From assembly GCF_041915215.1 (NCBI RefSeq), contig NZ_JAYSBV010000018.1: 64,000 nt of DNA, one strand, 5' to 3'. Under the pieces are notes generated by a model. That model was given only the letters and a program-made list of their open reading frames with translations. It did not search any database and was not told where the DNA came from. Position numbers and translations under genes: made by a program. This DNA comes from Zoogloea sp021286885. GTDB lineage: Bacteria > Pseudomonadota > Gammaproteobacteria > Burkholderiales > Rhodocyclaceae. Below, piece after piece: positions 51,077 through 59,505 of this stretch; the stretch's first letter is position 1, and the number at the start of each line of letters is the position of its first letter.

Positions 51077-51547
51077 CTAGCGCCACCCCATCACCGGCAC
51101 AGTGGAAATGCTGTTGGCCGGAGCACCGTCGATGAGCTTACGGCTGATCGCCACGTATACAAGGGTCTGGTTGGCCTTGTCCCACATGCGCACCACCCGG
51201 GTTTCCTTGAACAGCACCGAGGTGTCTTCGGTGAAGATGGTTTCGTTCTCCGGCAGCTTGGCCGGGAGCTGGATGGGGCCGGTCTGGCGGCAGGCCAGGG
51301 AGAACTGGGACGGATCCTGGGCCAGCCCCAGGCTGCCACTTACCCCGCCGGTGCGGGCCTGACTCACGTGGCAGGTGATGCCGGGCACCTTGGGATCGTG
51401 GAAGGCTTCAACACACACCTTGTGGTTTGCACCGATCAGTTTCCAGGCGGTGGTGACGCAGCCCACCTGTTCGGCCTGGGCCGGGAGGGCCATGAATGCT
51501 GCGCACAGCAGAGTAAGCGGTAAGGGCAAGGGCAGGGGTGAGCGCAT
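51077..51547 (-). CDS. creA: CreA family periplasmic protein
   Basis: 156 residues from ATG 51547. Signal peptide to AQAE, followed by VGCVTTAWKLIGANHKVCVE, FHDPKVPGITCHVSQARTGG and the C-terminal YVAISRKLIDGAPANSISTV, all as in E. coli CreA, a conserved periplasmic protein of unknown biochemical role. The longer frame to 51718 is not used because it overlaps the chemoreceptor gene's promoter and encodes no homologous sequence. Confidence 0.92.
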   Translation of the reverse strand: MRSPLPLPLPLTLLCAAFMALPAQAEQVGCVTTAWKLIGANHKVCVEAFHDPKVPGITCHVSQARTGGVSGSLGLAQDPSQFSLACRQTGPIQLPAKLPENETIFTEDTSVLFKETRVVRMWDKANQTLVYVAISRKLIDGAPANSISTVPVMGWR

Positions 51548-51674
51548 GGGCTGAACTCCGGGGCGGGGGAAGTCTGCATTGTAGGGGGGCTGTGCCTGTG
51601 CAGGGTTCAAGAAAACTTGGGGAGGCTCCGTAATTAAAAACCGTACAACGTGACGAGTGCCGGAGGGGGCGTAA

Positions 51675-54143
51675 ATGGCGGACATGAAAGGCAGCCGAGG
51701 GCTGGATGAAGCATACATCCGGGGTTTGGGTGGGGATGAGATGCAGGCTTATGTGCGCGCCATTCACGGCGCCTATGGTGTGGTTGAGTTTGATCTGGAA
51801 GGTCGAATTCTGTACGCCAACCCGCTCCTGCTGGATGCTCTGGGGTATGAACTCAGCGAGTTGCGCGGCCAAAGCTACGATATTTTGTGCGCGCCCGAAC
51901 AACTGGGCAGCCCTGGCCATGATGCCTTGTGGCAGCACCTGGCCCAAGGGCACACCCAGGGGACGGTATTCATGCATCCCACCCGCTCGGGGGGGGTGAG
52001 CTGGTGGCGCACAACCTTCACGCCGGTGCCCGGGAGTGACGGCAAACCGGCCAAAGTCCTGGAAATTGCCCGCAACATCACCACAGACAAGCTCAAGATG
52101 CTGGAGGATGAAAGCAAACTGGCGGCCATTTCCCGCTCCCAGGGGGTCATTGAGTTTGATCTGGCGGGTAATGTGTTGACGGCCAACGAGAACTTCCTGC
52201 ACCTGATGGACTATCGCATCGAGGACATCAAAGGCCAGCACCACCGTATGTTCATGGACCCGGAGGAGGCCGAAGAGGCGGCATACCGGGTGTTCTGGCA
52301 GCGTTTGGGCCGAGGTGAGTTTGACGGGGGCGAATATCTGCGGGTTGGGCGCAATGGTCGCCGGGTCTGGATTCAAGCCACCTACAATCCCATTCTTGAT
52401 CTGGAAGGGCGGCCCGTCAAAGTGGTCAAGTTCGCCACGGACATCACCGCCAGCAAGCTCAAGGCCCAGGAGGAGCAGGTACGCATGGCGGCCGTGGCGG
52501 CCAGCAATTGCATCCTTGAAATGGATAAGGATGGGTTTGTGCTGGTGGTAAACGATGGGATGGAGCGTGCCTTGGGCATGAACCGCCAGGCGCTGCTGGG
52601 CAAGCACGAACATGTCCTGATGTTCGATGAGGACAAGGAAGGGGCAACCCATGCCAACGCATGGCGTGAGCTCCGGGCGGGGCGGGCCGTGTCGGGTGAG
52701 TTTCGGATCAAGGGGGGGCAGGCGCGGGAGGTGTGGCTGCGTGCATCCCTGAGCCCCATGATGGGCCTGGATGGCCTGTTGGCCAAGGTTTTGCTGCTGG
52801 GCCAGGACGTGACCGAGAGCAAGCTGGCGCGCCTGGATGCCCAGGGAAAACTGGATGCGATCCATCGGGCGCAGGCCGTGGTGGAGTTTGATTTGCGGGG
52901 CTATGTGCTGGATGCAAATCCCAACTTCCAGTGTGTCATGGGCTATCGGCTGGAGGAGATCCAGGGCGCCCATCACCGGATGTTTGTACCCCAGGAAGAG
53001 GCGCTGGGCCGGGAGTACCAGGCGTTTTGGGAGCGCCTGGGCCGGGGTGAGTTCTTTGCGGGGGAGTACCGGCGGATTGGCAAGGGCGGCAAGGAAGTCT
53101 GGATTCGGGCGACCTACAATCCGGTGTTTGATGTTCGGGGTAACCCGATCAAGGTGGTGAAGTTTGCCAGCGATGTGACGGCCAGCAAGCTGGCCAGTGC
53201 CGAGTACGCAGCCAAGGTGGCGGCCATCGATAAGGGGCAGGCAGTCATCGAGTTTGATCTGGATGGCAAGGTGCTGAGTGCCAACCGCAACTTCCTGGCG
53301 GCCATGGGCTATACCCTGCGCGAGATCCAGGGCCAGCATCACAGCATCTTCTGCACCCCCGAATACGTGCAGAGCGAGGAGTACCGGGAGTTCTGGCTCG
53401 GCCTGAGTGAAGGGCGCTTCATGAGCGGGCGTTTTCACCGGGTGGGCAAGTTCAACCGGGATGTGTGGATCCAGGCCACCTACAACCCCATTCTGGATCT
53501 GAATGGCCAGGTGATGAAGGTCGTCAAGTACGCCTATGACGTAACCAAGGAAGTGGCGCTGGAAAAGCGCATCGCCTCCCAGTCTGGCCAGATGAGTGCG
53601 CAGGTGGGCATGCTGGTGGAGAGCATTCAGGACGTGGCGCGCAGCTCGGAGCAGGCCTCCGAGATGGCCCAAGAAGCATCCATGGCGGCTGAGGCCGGGC
53701 GTCAGGCGCTGGAAAAATCCATGGGGGCGATAGGCCGGATCCAGCACAGTTCCAGCCGGGTGGCTGAGATTGTGCGGGTGATCAGCGACATCGCCAGCCA
53801 GACCAATCTGCTGGCCTTCAATGCCGCCATTGAGGCCGCTCGGGCGGGTGCCCAGGGGGTTGGTTTCTCGGTGGTGGCAGCAGAGGTGCGCAAGCTGGCG
53901 GAGCGCAGCTCGACGGCAGCCCAGGAAATTTCTCGGCTCATCGAAGAGTCAGCCGAACATGTGCGTGCGGGGGCCGAGGTCAGTCAGTCGGCGGCCAGCA
54001 GCTTTGAAGATATTCTGGCCAGCGTTGAGCGTACCGTGTCCCGGGCTTCCGAAATCGCCAGCACCACCGAGGAGCAGCGCGCCTTGGCGGCTCGGGTGGG
54101 CAGCCTCATCCATGAGCTGACCCGGGCGGTGGATCAAAAATGA
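51675..54143 (+). CDS. Soluble chemoreceptor with five tandem PAS domains (BdlA-like)
   Basis: 822 residues, no membrane segment or HAMP. Five consecutive PAS/PAC units occupy about 25-145, 146-268, 269-388, 389-510 and 511-630; units 2, 4 and 5 share the GQHHR/GAHHR and EVWIRATYNP-type blocks. The receptor signalling domain (about 635-822) carries the hairpin consensus IASQTNLLAFNAAIEAARAG and VVAAEVRKLAERSS. BdlA, which controls biofilm dispersal, has two PAS units and the same soluble layout. Its stop overlaps the start of the triple-CheW gene. A GGAGGGGG signal precedes the ATG. Confidence 0.9.
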   Translation: MADMKGSRGLDEAYIRGLGGDEMQAYVRAIHGAYGVVEFDLEGRILYANPLLLDALGYELSELRGQSYDILCAPEQLGSPGHDALWQHLAQGHTQGTVFMHPTRSGGVSWWRTTFTPVPGSDGKPAKVLEIARNITTDKLKMLEDESKLAAISRSQGVIEFDLAGNVLTANENFLHLMDYRIEDIKGQHHRMFMDPEEAEEAAYRVFWQRLGRGEFDGGEYLRVGRNGRRVWIQATYNPILDLEGRPVKVVKFATDITASKLKAQEEQVRMAAVAASNCILEMDKDGFVLVVNDGMERALGMNRQALLGKHEHVLMFDEDKEGATHANAWRELRAGRAVSGEFRIKGGQAREVWLRASLSPMMGLDGLLAKVLLLGQDVTESKLARLDAQGKLDAIHRAQAVVEFDLRGYVLDANPNFQCVMGYRLEEIQGAHHRMFVPQEEALGREYQAFWERLGRGEFFAGEYRRIGKGGKEVWIRATYNPVFDVRGNPIKVVKFASDVTASKLASAEYAAKVAAIDKGQAVIEFDLDGKVLSANRNFLAAMGYTLREIQGQHHSIFCTPEYVQSEEYREFWLGLSEGRFMSGRFHRVGKFNRDVWIQATYNPILDLNGQVMKVVKYAYDVTKEVALEKRIASQSGQMSAQVGMLVESIQDVARSSEQASEMAQEASMAAEAGRQALEKSMGAIGRIQHSSSRVAEIVRVISDIASQTNLLAFNAAIEAARAGAQGVGFSVVAAEVRKLAERSSTAAQEISRLIEESAEHVRAGAEVSQSAASSFEDILASVERTVSRASEIASTTEEQRALAARVGSLIHELTRAVDQK

Positions 54144-55711
54144 ATGCCCGGGTCGAGTTGCAGCCCGAAGCCTACGGGGTCTTCCGGTTGGCGGGCATGG
54201 AGTTAGCCTTGCCCCTGGCCACCATGCGGGAGCTGATGCCCCTGGCCCCCCTGACGCCTTTACCCTGCGCAACACCCGGGGTGCTGGGGGGCTTGAATGT
54301 GCGTGGTGTGTTGGTGCCTGTGCTCGATCTGCGTGGGGTATTAGCCTGGCCGCCAGAGGGCCAGCCGGCGGCGGTGGTGATCCTGGCGCATCAGGGGCGC
54401 GTGCTGGGCTTGCTGGCTGAGGGGGGAACGGGCGTCTTTGCTCCGAGCGCCGAAGCGATGGTCTGGATGAAACAGGCGCAGGGCACGGGCATGTTGATGC
54501 GTGGCGCCTTTCCGCGTCCGGATCAGCAAGGCATGGTGAGCCTCCTGGACCCTGAAGCCTTGATGAATCTGCCCGGCGTCCCGGTGGCCTTGGAGCGGGA
54601 AGGGGGGCTGGGCGTCGGCGCTGAAATCCAAGCAGCTCTGGGGATGGGGGCTCCGGAAGATGAGCCGCTGGTGTTGGTACTGGCGGGCGGGATTCCCTTT
54701 GCCATTTCGTCGGCTGCGGTTCACACCACGCTGCTTAAACCGGATGTGCGGGAGTCGGCCTTGACGGGCGGGTATTGTCTGGGTGTGCTCATTCACGATG
54801 GCTTGCGCATCCCCGCCGTGGATCTGCTGGCCTTGTGTGGCCTGGGGCAGTTGCCCCGGGGGGTGCCTCAGCAAGCTTTTCTGTTGCGTTATGCCCAGGG
54901 CTTGGTGGCGTTTGTGGTGACCGAGATCGTGGACGTGGCGCGGGCGGATCAAAGCCGGGTCGTGCCTTTGCCGGAGCGTGCTTTCCGGGTGCCCGGGCTG
55001 TTGCTTGGGGCTTTGCCGGCAGCGGCTTGCCTGACTCAGGTGCGGGCCTCTGCCACCGGTGCTTTTGCCCATTTTTTGCTGGTGGCCGCCGAGGCGCTGT
55101 TGAATCACACCGATTTGATAGGCATGGCGGGTATCAATATGCCCGCCGAGGTGGGGCATGGTGACGCGCATCAGCAGGGGCAACGGCGGGATGAGGCTTA
55201 CGCCGAGCATTGTCAGGTGCTGGTCTACAGCGTGGGTTATGAGGTGGTGACCCCCGTTGAACAGATCATCGAGATTCTGCCTTGGCGCCCCGATGAGGCC
55301 GTGCGGGGTCATGGTGGCCAAGTGGTCGGCGTGGTTGTGAGCCGGGGGCGTGCGGTGACCCTGTATTCCTTGCAGGCTTTACTGGGGCTGGCCGAAACAC
55401 CGCCGAGCGACTCGGCCAGCGTACTGGTGCTTGCCCATGGTGAAACCCATGTGGGCTACGTGGTTCCGGCTTTGGTCAGCATTGATGATGCCCCCCGCCC
55501 CCGGGCGGGAAGAGTGCGCCGGGGAGATTCCCTCGCCAGTCATTTGGGCGCATGCAGCCCTGTGCTGGTAGGGGAGCGTTTGCTGGGGGTGCTGGATCTC
55601 CAGGCCTTGACCCTGGATCTGCTGGGGGCTGCGGTGGCGCCACAGCCTGCGCTTCCGCTCAATACGTCCCAGCCCCAGCAGGGGCATCCTGTGGGCAGGA
55701 TGCCCGCCTGA
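54140..55711 (+). CDS. Protein with three CheW-like domains
   Basis: 523 residues. Domain 1 (about 10-130) has VFRLAGMELALPLATMREL and GGLNVRGVLVPVLDLR, the classic CheW core; domain 2 (about 175-310) has LVLAGGIPFAISSAAVH and GLRIPAVDLLAL; domain 3 (about 365-505) has VLVYSVGYEVVTPVEQIIEI and GERLLGVLDLQAL. There is no response-regulator domain, so it is not CheV. It starts within the stop of the PAS chemoreceptor (ATGA). A scaffold that joins several receptors or CheA molecules is the simplest reading. Confidence 0.8.
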   Translation: MNARVELQPEAYGVFRLAGMELALPLATMRELMPLAPLTPLPCATPGVLGGLNVRGVLVPVLDLRGVLAWPPEGQPAAVVILAHQGRVLGLLAEGGTGVFAPSAEAMVWMKQAQGTGMLMRGAFPRPDQQGMVSLLDPEALMNLPGVPVALEREGGLGVGAEIQAALGMGAPEDEPLVLVLAGGIPFAISSAAVHTTLLKPDVRESALTGGYCLGVLIHDGLRIPAVDLLALCGLGQLPRGVPQQAFLLRYAQGLVAFVVTEIVDVARADQSRVVPLPERAFRVPGLLLGALPAAACLTQVRASATGAFAHFLLVAAEALLNHTDLIGMAGINMPAEVGHGDAHQQGQRRDEAYAEHCQVLVYSVGYEVVTPVEQIIEILPWRPDEAVRGHGGQVVGVVVSRGRAVTLYSLQALLGLAETPPSDSASVLVLAHGETHVGYVVPALVSIDDAPRPRAGRVRRGDSLASHLGACSPVLVGERLLGVLDLQALTLDLLGAAVAPQPALPLNTSQPQQGHPVGRMPA

Positions 55712-55739
55712 AACACCGGGCGCCAGCCCGGCGGGGGGA

Positions 55740-56936
55740 TCAGAAAGACGTGACGTCGACCCGCTTGATGGCGAGGCCAGCACTATCGGTGTTGCCGGTG
55801 CTGGTGGCGGCCTGTTTGAGGGCGGCTTCCACGGTGGCCGGGGTGGCCTTGGGATAGCGGGACAGGTAAAGCGCTGCCGCACCCGCCACGTGGGGCGAGG
55901 CCATGGAGGTGCCCGACATGGTGGCCGTGCTGCCGTTCAGGTAGGTGGAGGTGATGTACACTCCCGGGCCCCAGACATCGACACAGCTCCCGTAGTTGCT
56001 GAACGAGGCGGGCTTGTCGCTGCTGTCGGTGGCGCCCACGGTGATCGCACCGTTCAGGCTCTTGCCCACCCGGGCCGGAGACTGGGTGCAGGCATCCACC
56101 GTGCTGTTGCCGGCGGCAATCGCAAACACGACGCCCGAATTCACGGCCTTTTGCACGGCGGTATCCAGCATTGCGCTGGCACTGCCCCCGAGGCTCATGT
56201 TGGCCACGGCGGGCTTGACCGCATTGGCAGTCACCCAATCCACGCCCTTGATCACATTCGAAGTGCTGCCCGAGCCGGAGCAGGTCAGCACCTTCACGCC
56301 GGTCAGGGCCACGCCGGGGGCCATGCCGACCACAAAGTTGGTGTCATCCTTGGCGCCGATGGTGCCCGCCACATGGGTGCCGTGGCCGTGGCAGTCGTAG
56401 TTGTAGGCATCCCCGGACAGGTTGATGTGTTTGACCAGGTTCAGATCGGCGTGGGTCGCGATGCCGGTGTCGATCACATACACATTGACGCCGGAAACGC
56501 TGCCGCTGCCATTGCCGGCCAGGGTCGAAGAAAGCGTGGCATGGGTGGTGCTGATGCCCCAGGGGATGGTCTGGGCGCTGACGCTGATCACCTTGTCTTC
56601 TTCAATCGCCATCACGCTGCTGTCGGCCTTGAGCTGGGCGACCTGGGTGTCAGTCAGCTTGGCTGAAAAGCCGTTGATCACCTGGCTATAGGCCTGCTGG
56701 GCGGTGATGTTGTAACGGCTTTCGATGGTTTGGGTACGTTCAACGACGCGCTGATCCACGTAGCCCCACGCTTGGGGATTGGAGAAGGCGCGGGCGTCCT
56801 TCTGGTTGCTGCGGGCCGGTGACTGGACCGCCGAATCATAGAACTGGACGATGTAGGTTTTGCTGCTTTCGGCCTGGGCCAGCGGCGCTGTAAGGCTGAG
56901 GGCGATCAGGGTGGGCAGGGGGTGGAGACGCATCAT
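55740..56936 (-). CDS. Secreted subtilase (S8, proteinase K-like)
   Basis: 398 residues from ATG 56936 (GGGAG eight bases before). Signal peptide to AQA, an inhibitor I9 propeptide (about 25-120; ending SSVMAIEEDKVISV) and a catalytic S8 domain: Asp about 156 in VYVIDTGIATH, His about 185 in CHGHGTHVAG, Ser about 344 in SGTSMASPH. The oxyanion Asn is in AIAAGNST. Six or so Cys suggest disulfides as in proteinase K. It is exported by Sec and should be activated by autoprocessing. It is divergent from the DUF6502 operon and convergent with the triple-CheW gene. Confidence 0.95.
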   Translation of the reverse strand: MMRLHPLPTLIALSLTAPLAQAESSKTYIVQFYDSAVQSPARSNQKDARAFSNPQAWGYVDQRVVERTQTIESRYNITAQQAYSQVINGFSAKLTDTQVAQLKADSSVMAIEEDKVISVSAQTIPWGISTTHATLSSTLAGNGSGSVSGVNVYVIDTGIATHADLNLVKHINLSGDAYNYDCHGHGTHVAGTIGAKDDTNFVVGMAPGVALTGVKVLTCSGSGSTSNVIKGVDWVTANAVKPAVANMSLGGSASAMLDTAVQKAVNSGVVFAIAAGNSTVDACTQSPARVGKSLNGAITVGATDSSDKPASFSNYGSCVDVWGPGVYITSTYLNGSTATMSGTSMASPHVAGAAALYLSRYPKATPATVEAALKQAATSTGNTDSAGLAIKRVDVTSF

Positions 56937-57025
56937 GACGAAAACTCCCGACATTTACTGCACTACAGAGGAACACCGTCGAACGGGACGGTGAGCTGAC
57001 AAATAAAAATGTTCGATAACTATAA

Positions 57026-57042
57026 ATGGGAAATTTTCCCAT
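57026..57042. promoter_or_regulatory. Palindromic site between the subtilase and the DUF6502 operon
   Basis: ATGGGAAATTTTCCCAT is a perfect 8-bp dyad around a single T. It is flanked by TATAGT on the minus strand (57024-57019), pointing to the protease, and by TATACT on the plus strand (57044-57049), pointing to the DUF6502 gene, whose ATG is only 8 bases on. The palindrome would thus block both promoters if bound. Confidence 0.6.
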
Positions 57043-57057
57043 GTATACTAAATCATC

Positions 57058-57966
57058 ATGAGTGACGCGACTGATTCCACGGAACCCACAGGCACCATGC
57101 CCGGCGCGCCCGGGCCGGCGGCTGTGTTGCCCCACGCCCTCGCGGTGATGGGGCCCCTCGTCACGTGGCTGCTCCGCTCGGGGGTGAGTTACGGTGAGTT
57201 TGTGACGGCGCTCAAACCGATTTTTTTGAAGGCAGCCCAGCAGGAGCTGGCCCACATCGGCGCCCGCCAGACCGATTCGGCCCTGAGTCTGCTGTCTGGC
57301 CTGCACCGCAAGGATGTGAAGGCCCTGGCGGCGGTGCTCGATGAGCCCGATCCGCTCGCCCGCCTCGGCAAGCCCAGCCCGGCCAGCCAGGTGGTGACCC
57401 GCTGGCTGACCAGTGGTCTGCCTTCGGCTTTGCCGCTACAGGGCGAGGCGCCGTCCTTCGAGGCCCTGGCCCGGGCGGTGTCCACCGATGTGCATCCCCG
57501 CTCGGTGCTGCAGGAGCTGCTGCGCCTGGGCGTGGTGGAAGAAGAGGCGGGCCAGGTGTCCTTGCGCCAGCAGGCCTTTGTGCCGGATGCCCGGCACGTG
57601 GAAGCGCGCCAGCTGATGAGCGGGAGCGTGGCCGATCACTTGGCGGCAGGGGTGCATAACCTGAGCAGCGGTGCAGACAAGACCTATCTGGAGCAATCGG
57701 TGTTTGCCGATGGGCTGAGTGAAGCCTCGGCGCGCCAGCTGGAGCTGCTCGCCAACACCCTGTGGCAGGAGGTGCTGACCCGCATGGTGCAGGCCGCCGT
57801 ACCCCTGTGCGCACAGGACGAGCCGGCGGAGGGCAACCTGCGCATTCGCCTGGGGATGTTCTGTTATTCCGCCCCCATGGGCGTAGATGAAAAAGGTGCC
57901 ACGGGGCGTGCCCCGAGCGGCAACAGCGGCAACGAGAGCGACAACACGAGCGAGGCCGGGCAATGA
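57058..57966 (+). CDS. DUF6502 family protein
   Basis: 302 residues, no signal peptide or membrane segment. LLRSGVSYGEFVTALKPIFL and ARQTDSALSLLSGLHRKDVKAL read as a winged-helix-like N-terminal region; a helical C-terminal half follows to about residue 265, then a Ser/Asn-rich tail. The resemblance to DUF6502 is from memory; members are encoded beside DUF5666 proteins. A DNA-binding role is possible. The stop overlaps the next gene's start (ATGA). The low-complexity tail is not conserved-looking. Confidence 0.75.
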   Translation: MSDATDSTEPTGTMPGAPGPAAVLPHALAVMGPLVTWLLRSGVSYGEFVTALKPIFLKAAQQELAHIGARQTDSALSLLSGLHRKDVKALAAVLDEPDPLARLGKPSPASQVVTRWLTSGLPSALPLQGEAPSFEALARAVSTDVHPRSVLQELLRLGVVEEEAGQVSLRQQAFVPDARHVEARQLMSGSVADHLAAGVHNLSSGADKTYLEQSVFADGLSEASARQLELLANTLWQEVLTRMVQAAVPLCAQDEPAEGNLRIRLGMFCYSAPMGVDEKGATGRAPSGNSGNESDNTSEAGQ

Positions 57967-59435
57967 GGGCGAGGGTGATGGATAAGTGGCTGGGCTGGCT
58001 GTGGGTGCTGATGTCCTGTTGGCTGGCGGGCTGTGGCGGTGCAGGCAGTGATCTGGTGGCGGGCGTGGGGAGCGGTGGCTCCGGCGTCGCCTCGGGCTCG
58101 GTGAGTGGTTTTGGTTCGGTGATTGTGGATGGGGTTGAGTACGACGATGCGTCGGCGGCCCATCTGGTGGAAAACGGCAACGGTAGTTGGGTGAATGCCG
58201 ATGTGAAGCTCGGCCAGCGGGTACGGCTGGTGTATGCCGGCAGCCAGGTGGCCCAGCGGGTTGAAGTCCAGGCCCAGTTGCGGGGCCCAGTGGGCAGCGT
58301 GGTGGACGCCAATGGCCGCGTACAGGTGCTGGGGCAGACGGTGCGCCTGGTGACTTCCAGCAGCGATGCCAGCCTGAGCAGCCTGACCGTGCTCGATGGC
58401 TACACCACGGGTAGCGGAATTGCCGTGGGCGACGAGGTGGAAGTGCACGGCGCCTGGGCCTACGACAGCGCCCTGGCCCGCTATGTCTTGGTGGCGACCC
58501 GGCTCGAAAAGCTGGCAACGGCAGCCGATCCGGTGCTGCTGGGCGGTGTGGTGGCCAGTGTAGGCAGCACGGGCGTACGCCTGAATGAGGTGGCCGGCAC
58601 TTTGCTCAGCCTCCCGGTGGGTAGCAGCGTGAGCGTGGGGGATGGTCTGCGGGCCTGGGTGGCCCGGAGTGCCCTGGCGAGCAGCCCGGTGGTGGTGAGT
58701 CGCCTGGCCGGGAGTGGAACCACCGCAGCAGAGCTGGCTTCGTTTAGCGCCATCACCCTGAGCGGGCTGGCGTCCAACTACGACCCGGTGGCCCGCACCG
58801 TGCAGATCCAGGGTGTCACCTTGAGCCTGCCAGCAGGCTTGAGCGTGGATGCGGCGGCGCTGACCGCCGGGCAGTTTGTGAGCGTGACCCTGAGCCCCTC
58901 AGGCACGGCCCTGGTGGCCAGTGCCCTCAGTGTGCGTACCAGCAATGGCGGGAGTGGAGGCAAGGATCTGGGCCGCACCATCACCCTGAAGGGGGTGGTG
59001 CGCGGCGTGGATTGGAGCGCCAGTCCGGTGAGTTTCACCCTCCGGGGCGCCCCGGTGCAGGCTGCCCAGAGCACCCTCGCGGCAGCCTGCCTGAGCGTGG
59101 GCAGCAATGTGGATGTGGCCGTGCAGGTCACGGGTGCCCTGGCCCCCGGCAGCAGCACCGTGGTGGCTACGGCGGTGAGTTGCAGTGCCTCGGCGGCCCT
59201 CACGGGCGAGGTGCTCGAATATCAGGGCCAGCTCAGCCAGCTCAATCTGGATGCCCAGACCTTGATGATTCAGCTCACCCGGGGCAGTGGCCTGATCCAG
59301 GCCCGCTGGGATGAGAAAACGTATTTTGATAAACGCCCCGCCAGTCTGCCGATCGGCCAGAAGGTCGAGGTTGAGGGCGTATTTGACCAAGGCAGCGCGT
59401 TGTTGCGACTGACGCGGGTGCGCCAGGTGAACTGA
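57963..59435 (+). CDS. DUF5666 repeat lipoprotein, first copy
   Basis: 490 residues with a lipobox (LAGC, Cys about 24). The rest is beta-rich and repetitive: four to five OB-like DUF5666 units, each with the pattern G-x-V-x-G-F-G-S-V / V-D-G-V-E and GQRVRLVYAGSQVA. Low Cys and high Ser, Gly, Thr and Val suggest an outer-membrane or surface lipoprotein. It overlaps the DUF6502 gene by four bases and is followed 70 bases later by a paralogue with the same ground plan. Confidence 0.85.
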   Translation: MRARVMDKWLGWLWVLMSCWLAGCGGAGSDLVAGVGSGGSGVASGSVSGFGSVIVDGVEYDDASAAHLVENGNGSWVNADVKLGQRVRLVYAGSQVAQRVEVQAQLRGPVGSVVDANGRVQVLGQTVRLVTSSSDASLSSLTVLDGYTTGSGIAVGDEVEVHGAWAYDSALARYVLVATRLEKLATAADPVLLGGVVASVGSTGVRLNEVAGTLLSLPVGSSVSVGDGLRAWVARSALASSPVVVSRLAGSGTTAAELASFSAITLSGLASNYDPVARTVQIQGVTLSLPAGLSVDAAALTAGQFVSVTLSPSGTALVASALSVRTSNGGSGGKDLGRTITLKGVVRGVDWSASPVSFTLRGAPVQAAQSTLAAACLSVGSNVDVAVQVTGALAPGSSTVVATAVSCSASAALTGEVLEYQGQLSQLNLDAQTLMIQLTRGSGLIQARWDEKTYFDKRPASLPIGQKVEVEGVFDQGSALLRLTRVRQVN

Positions 59436-59505
59436 GGGACGTGTTTGTCCGGGTTCGGTTTGCCGGTGCTCCTGAACTTCTACGTCAGTTCATGGAGATA
59501 AAAAA

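Noticed and set aside
51408..53747. 779-residue antisense frame across the PAS chemoreceptor
   Set aside because: Periodic repeats in it mirror the PAS repeats on the other strand; not a gene.
54140..55711. Call as CheV
   Set aside because: There is no receiver domain with the Asp pocket; the third part is another CheW-like domain.
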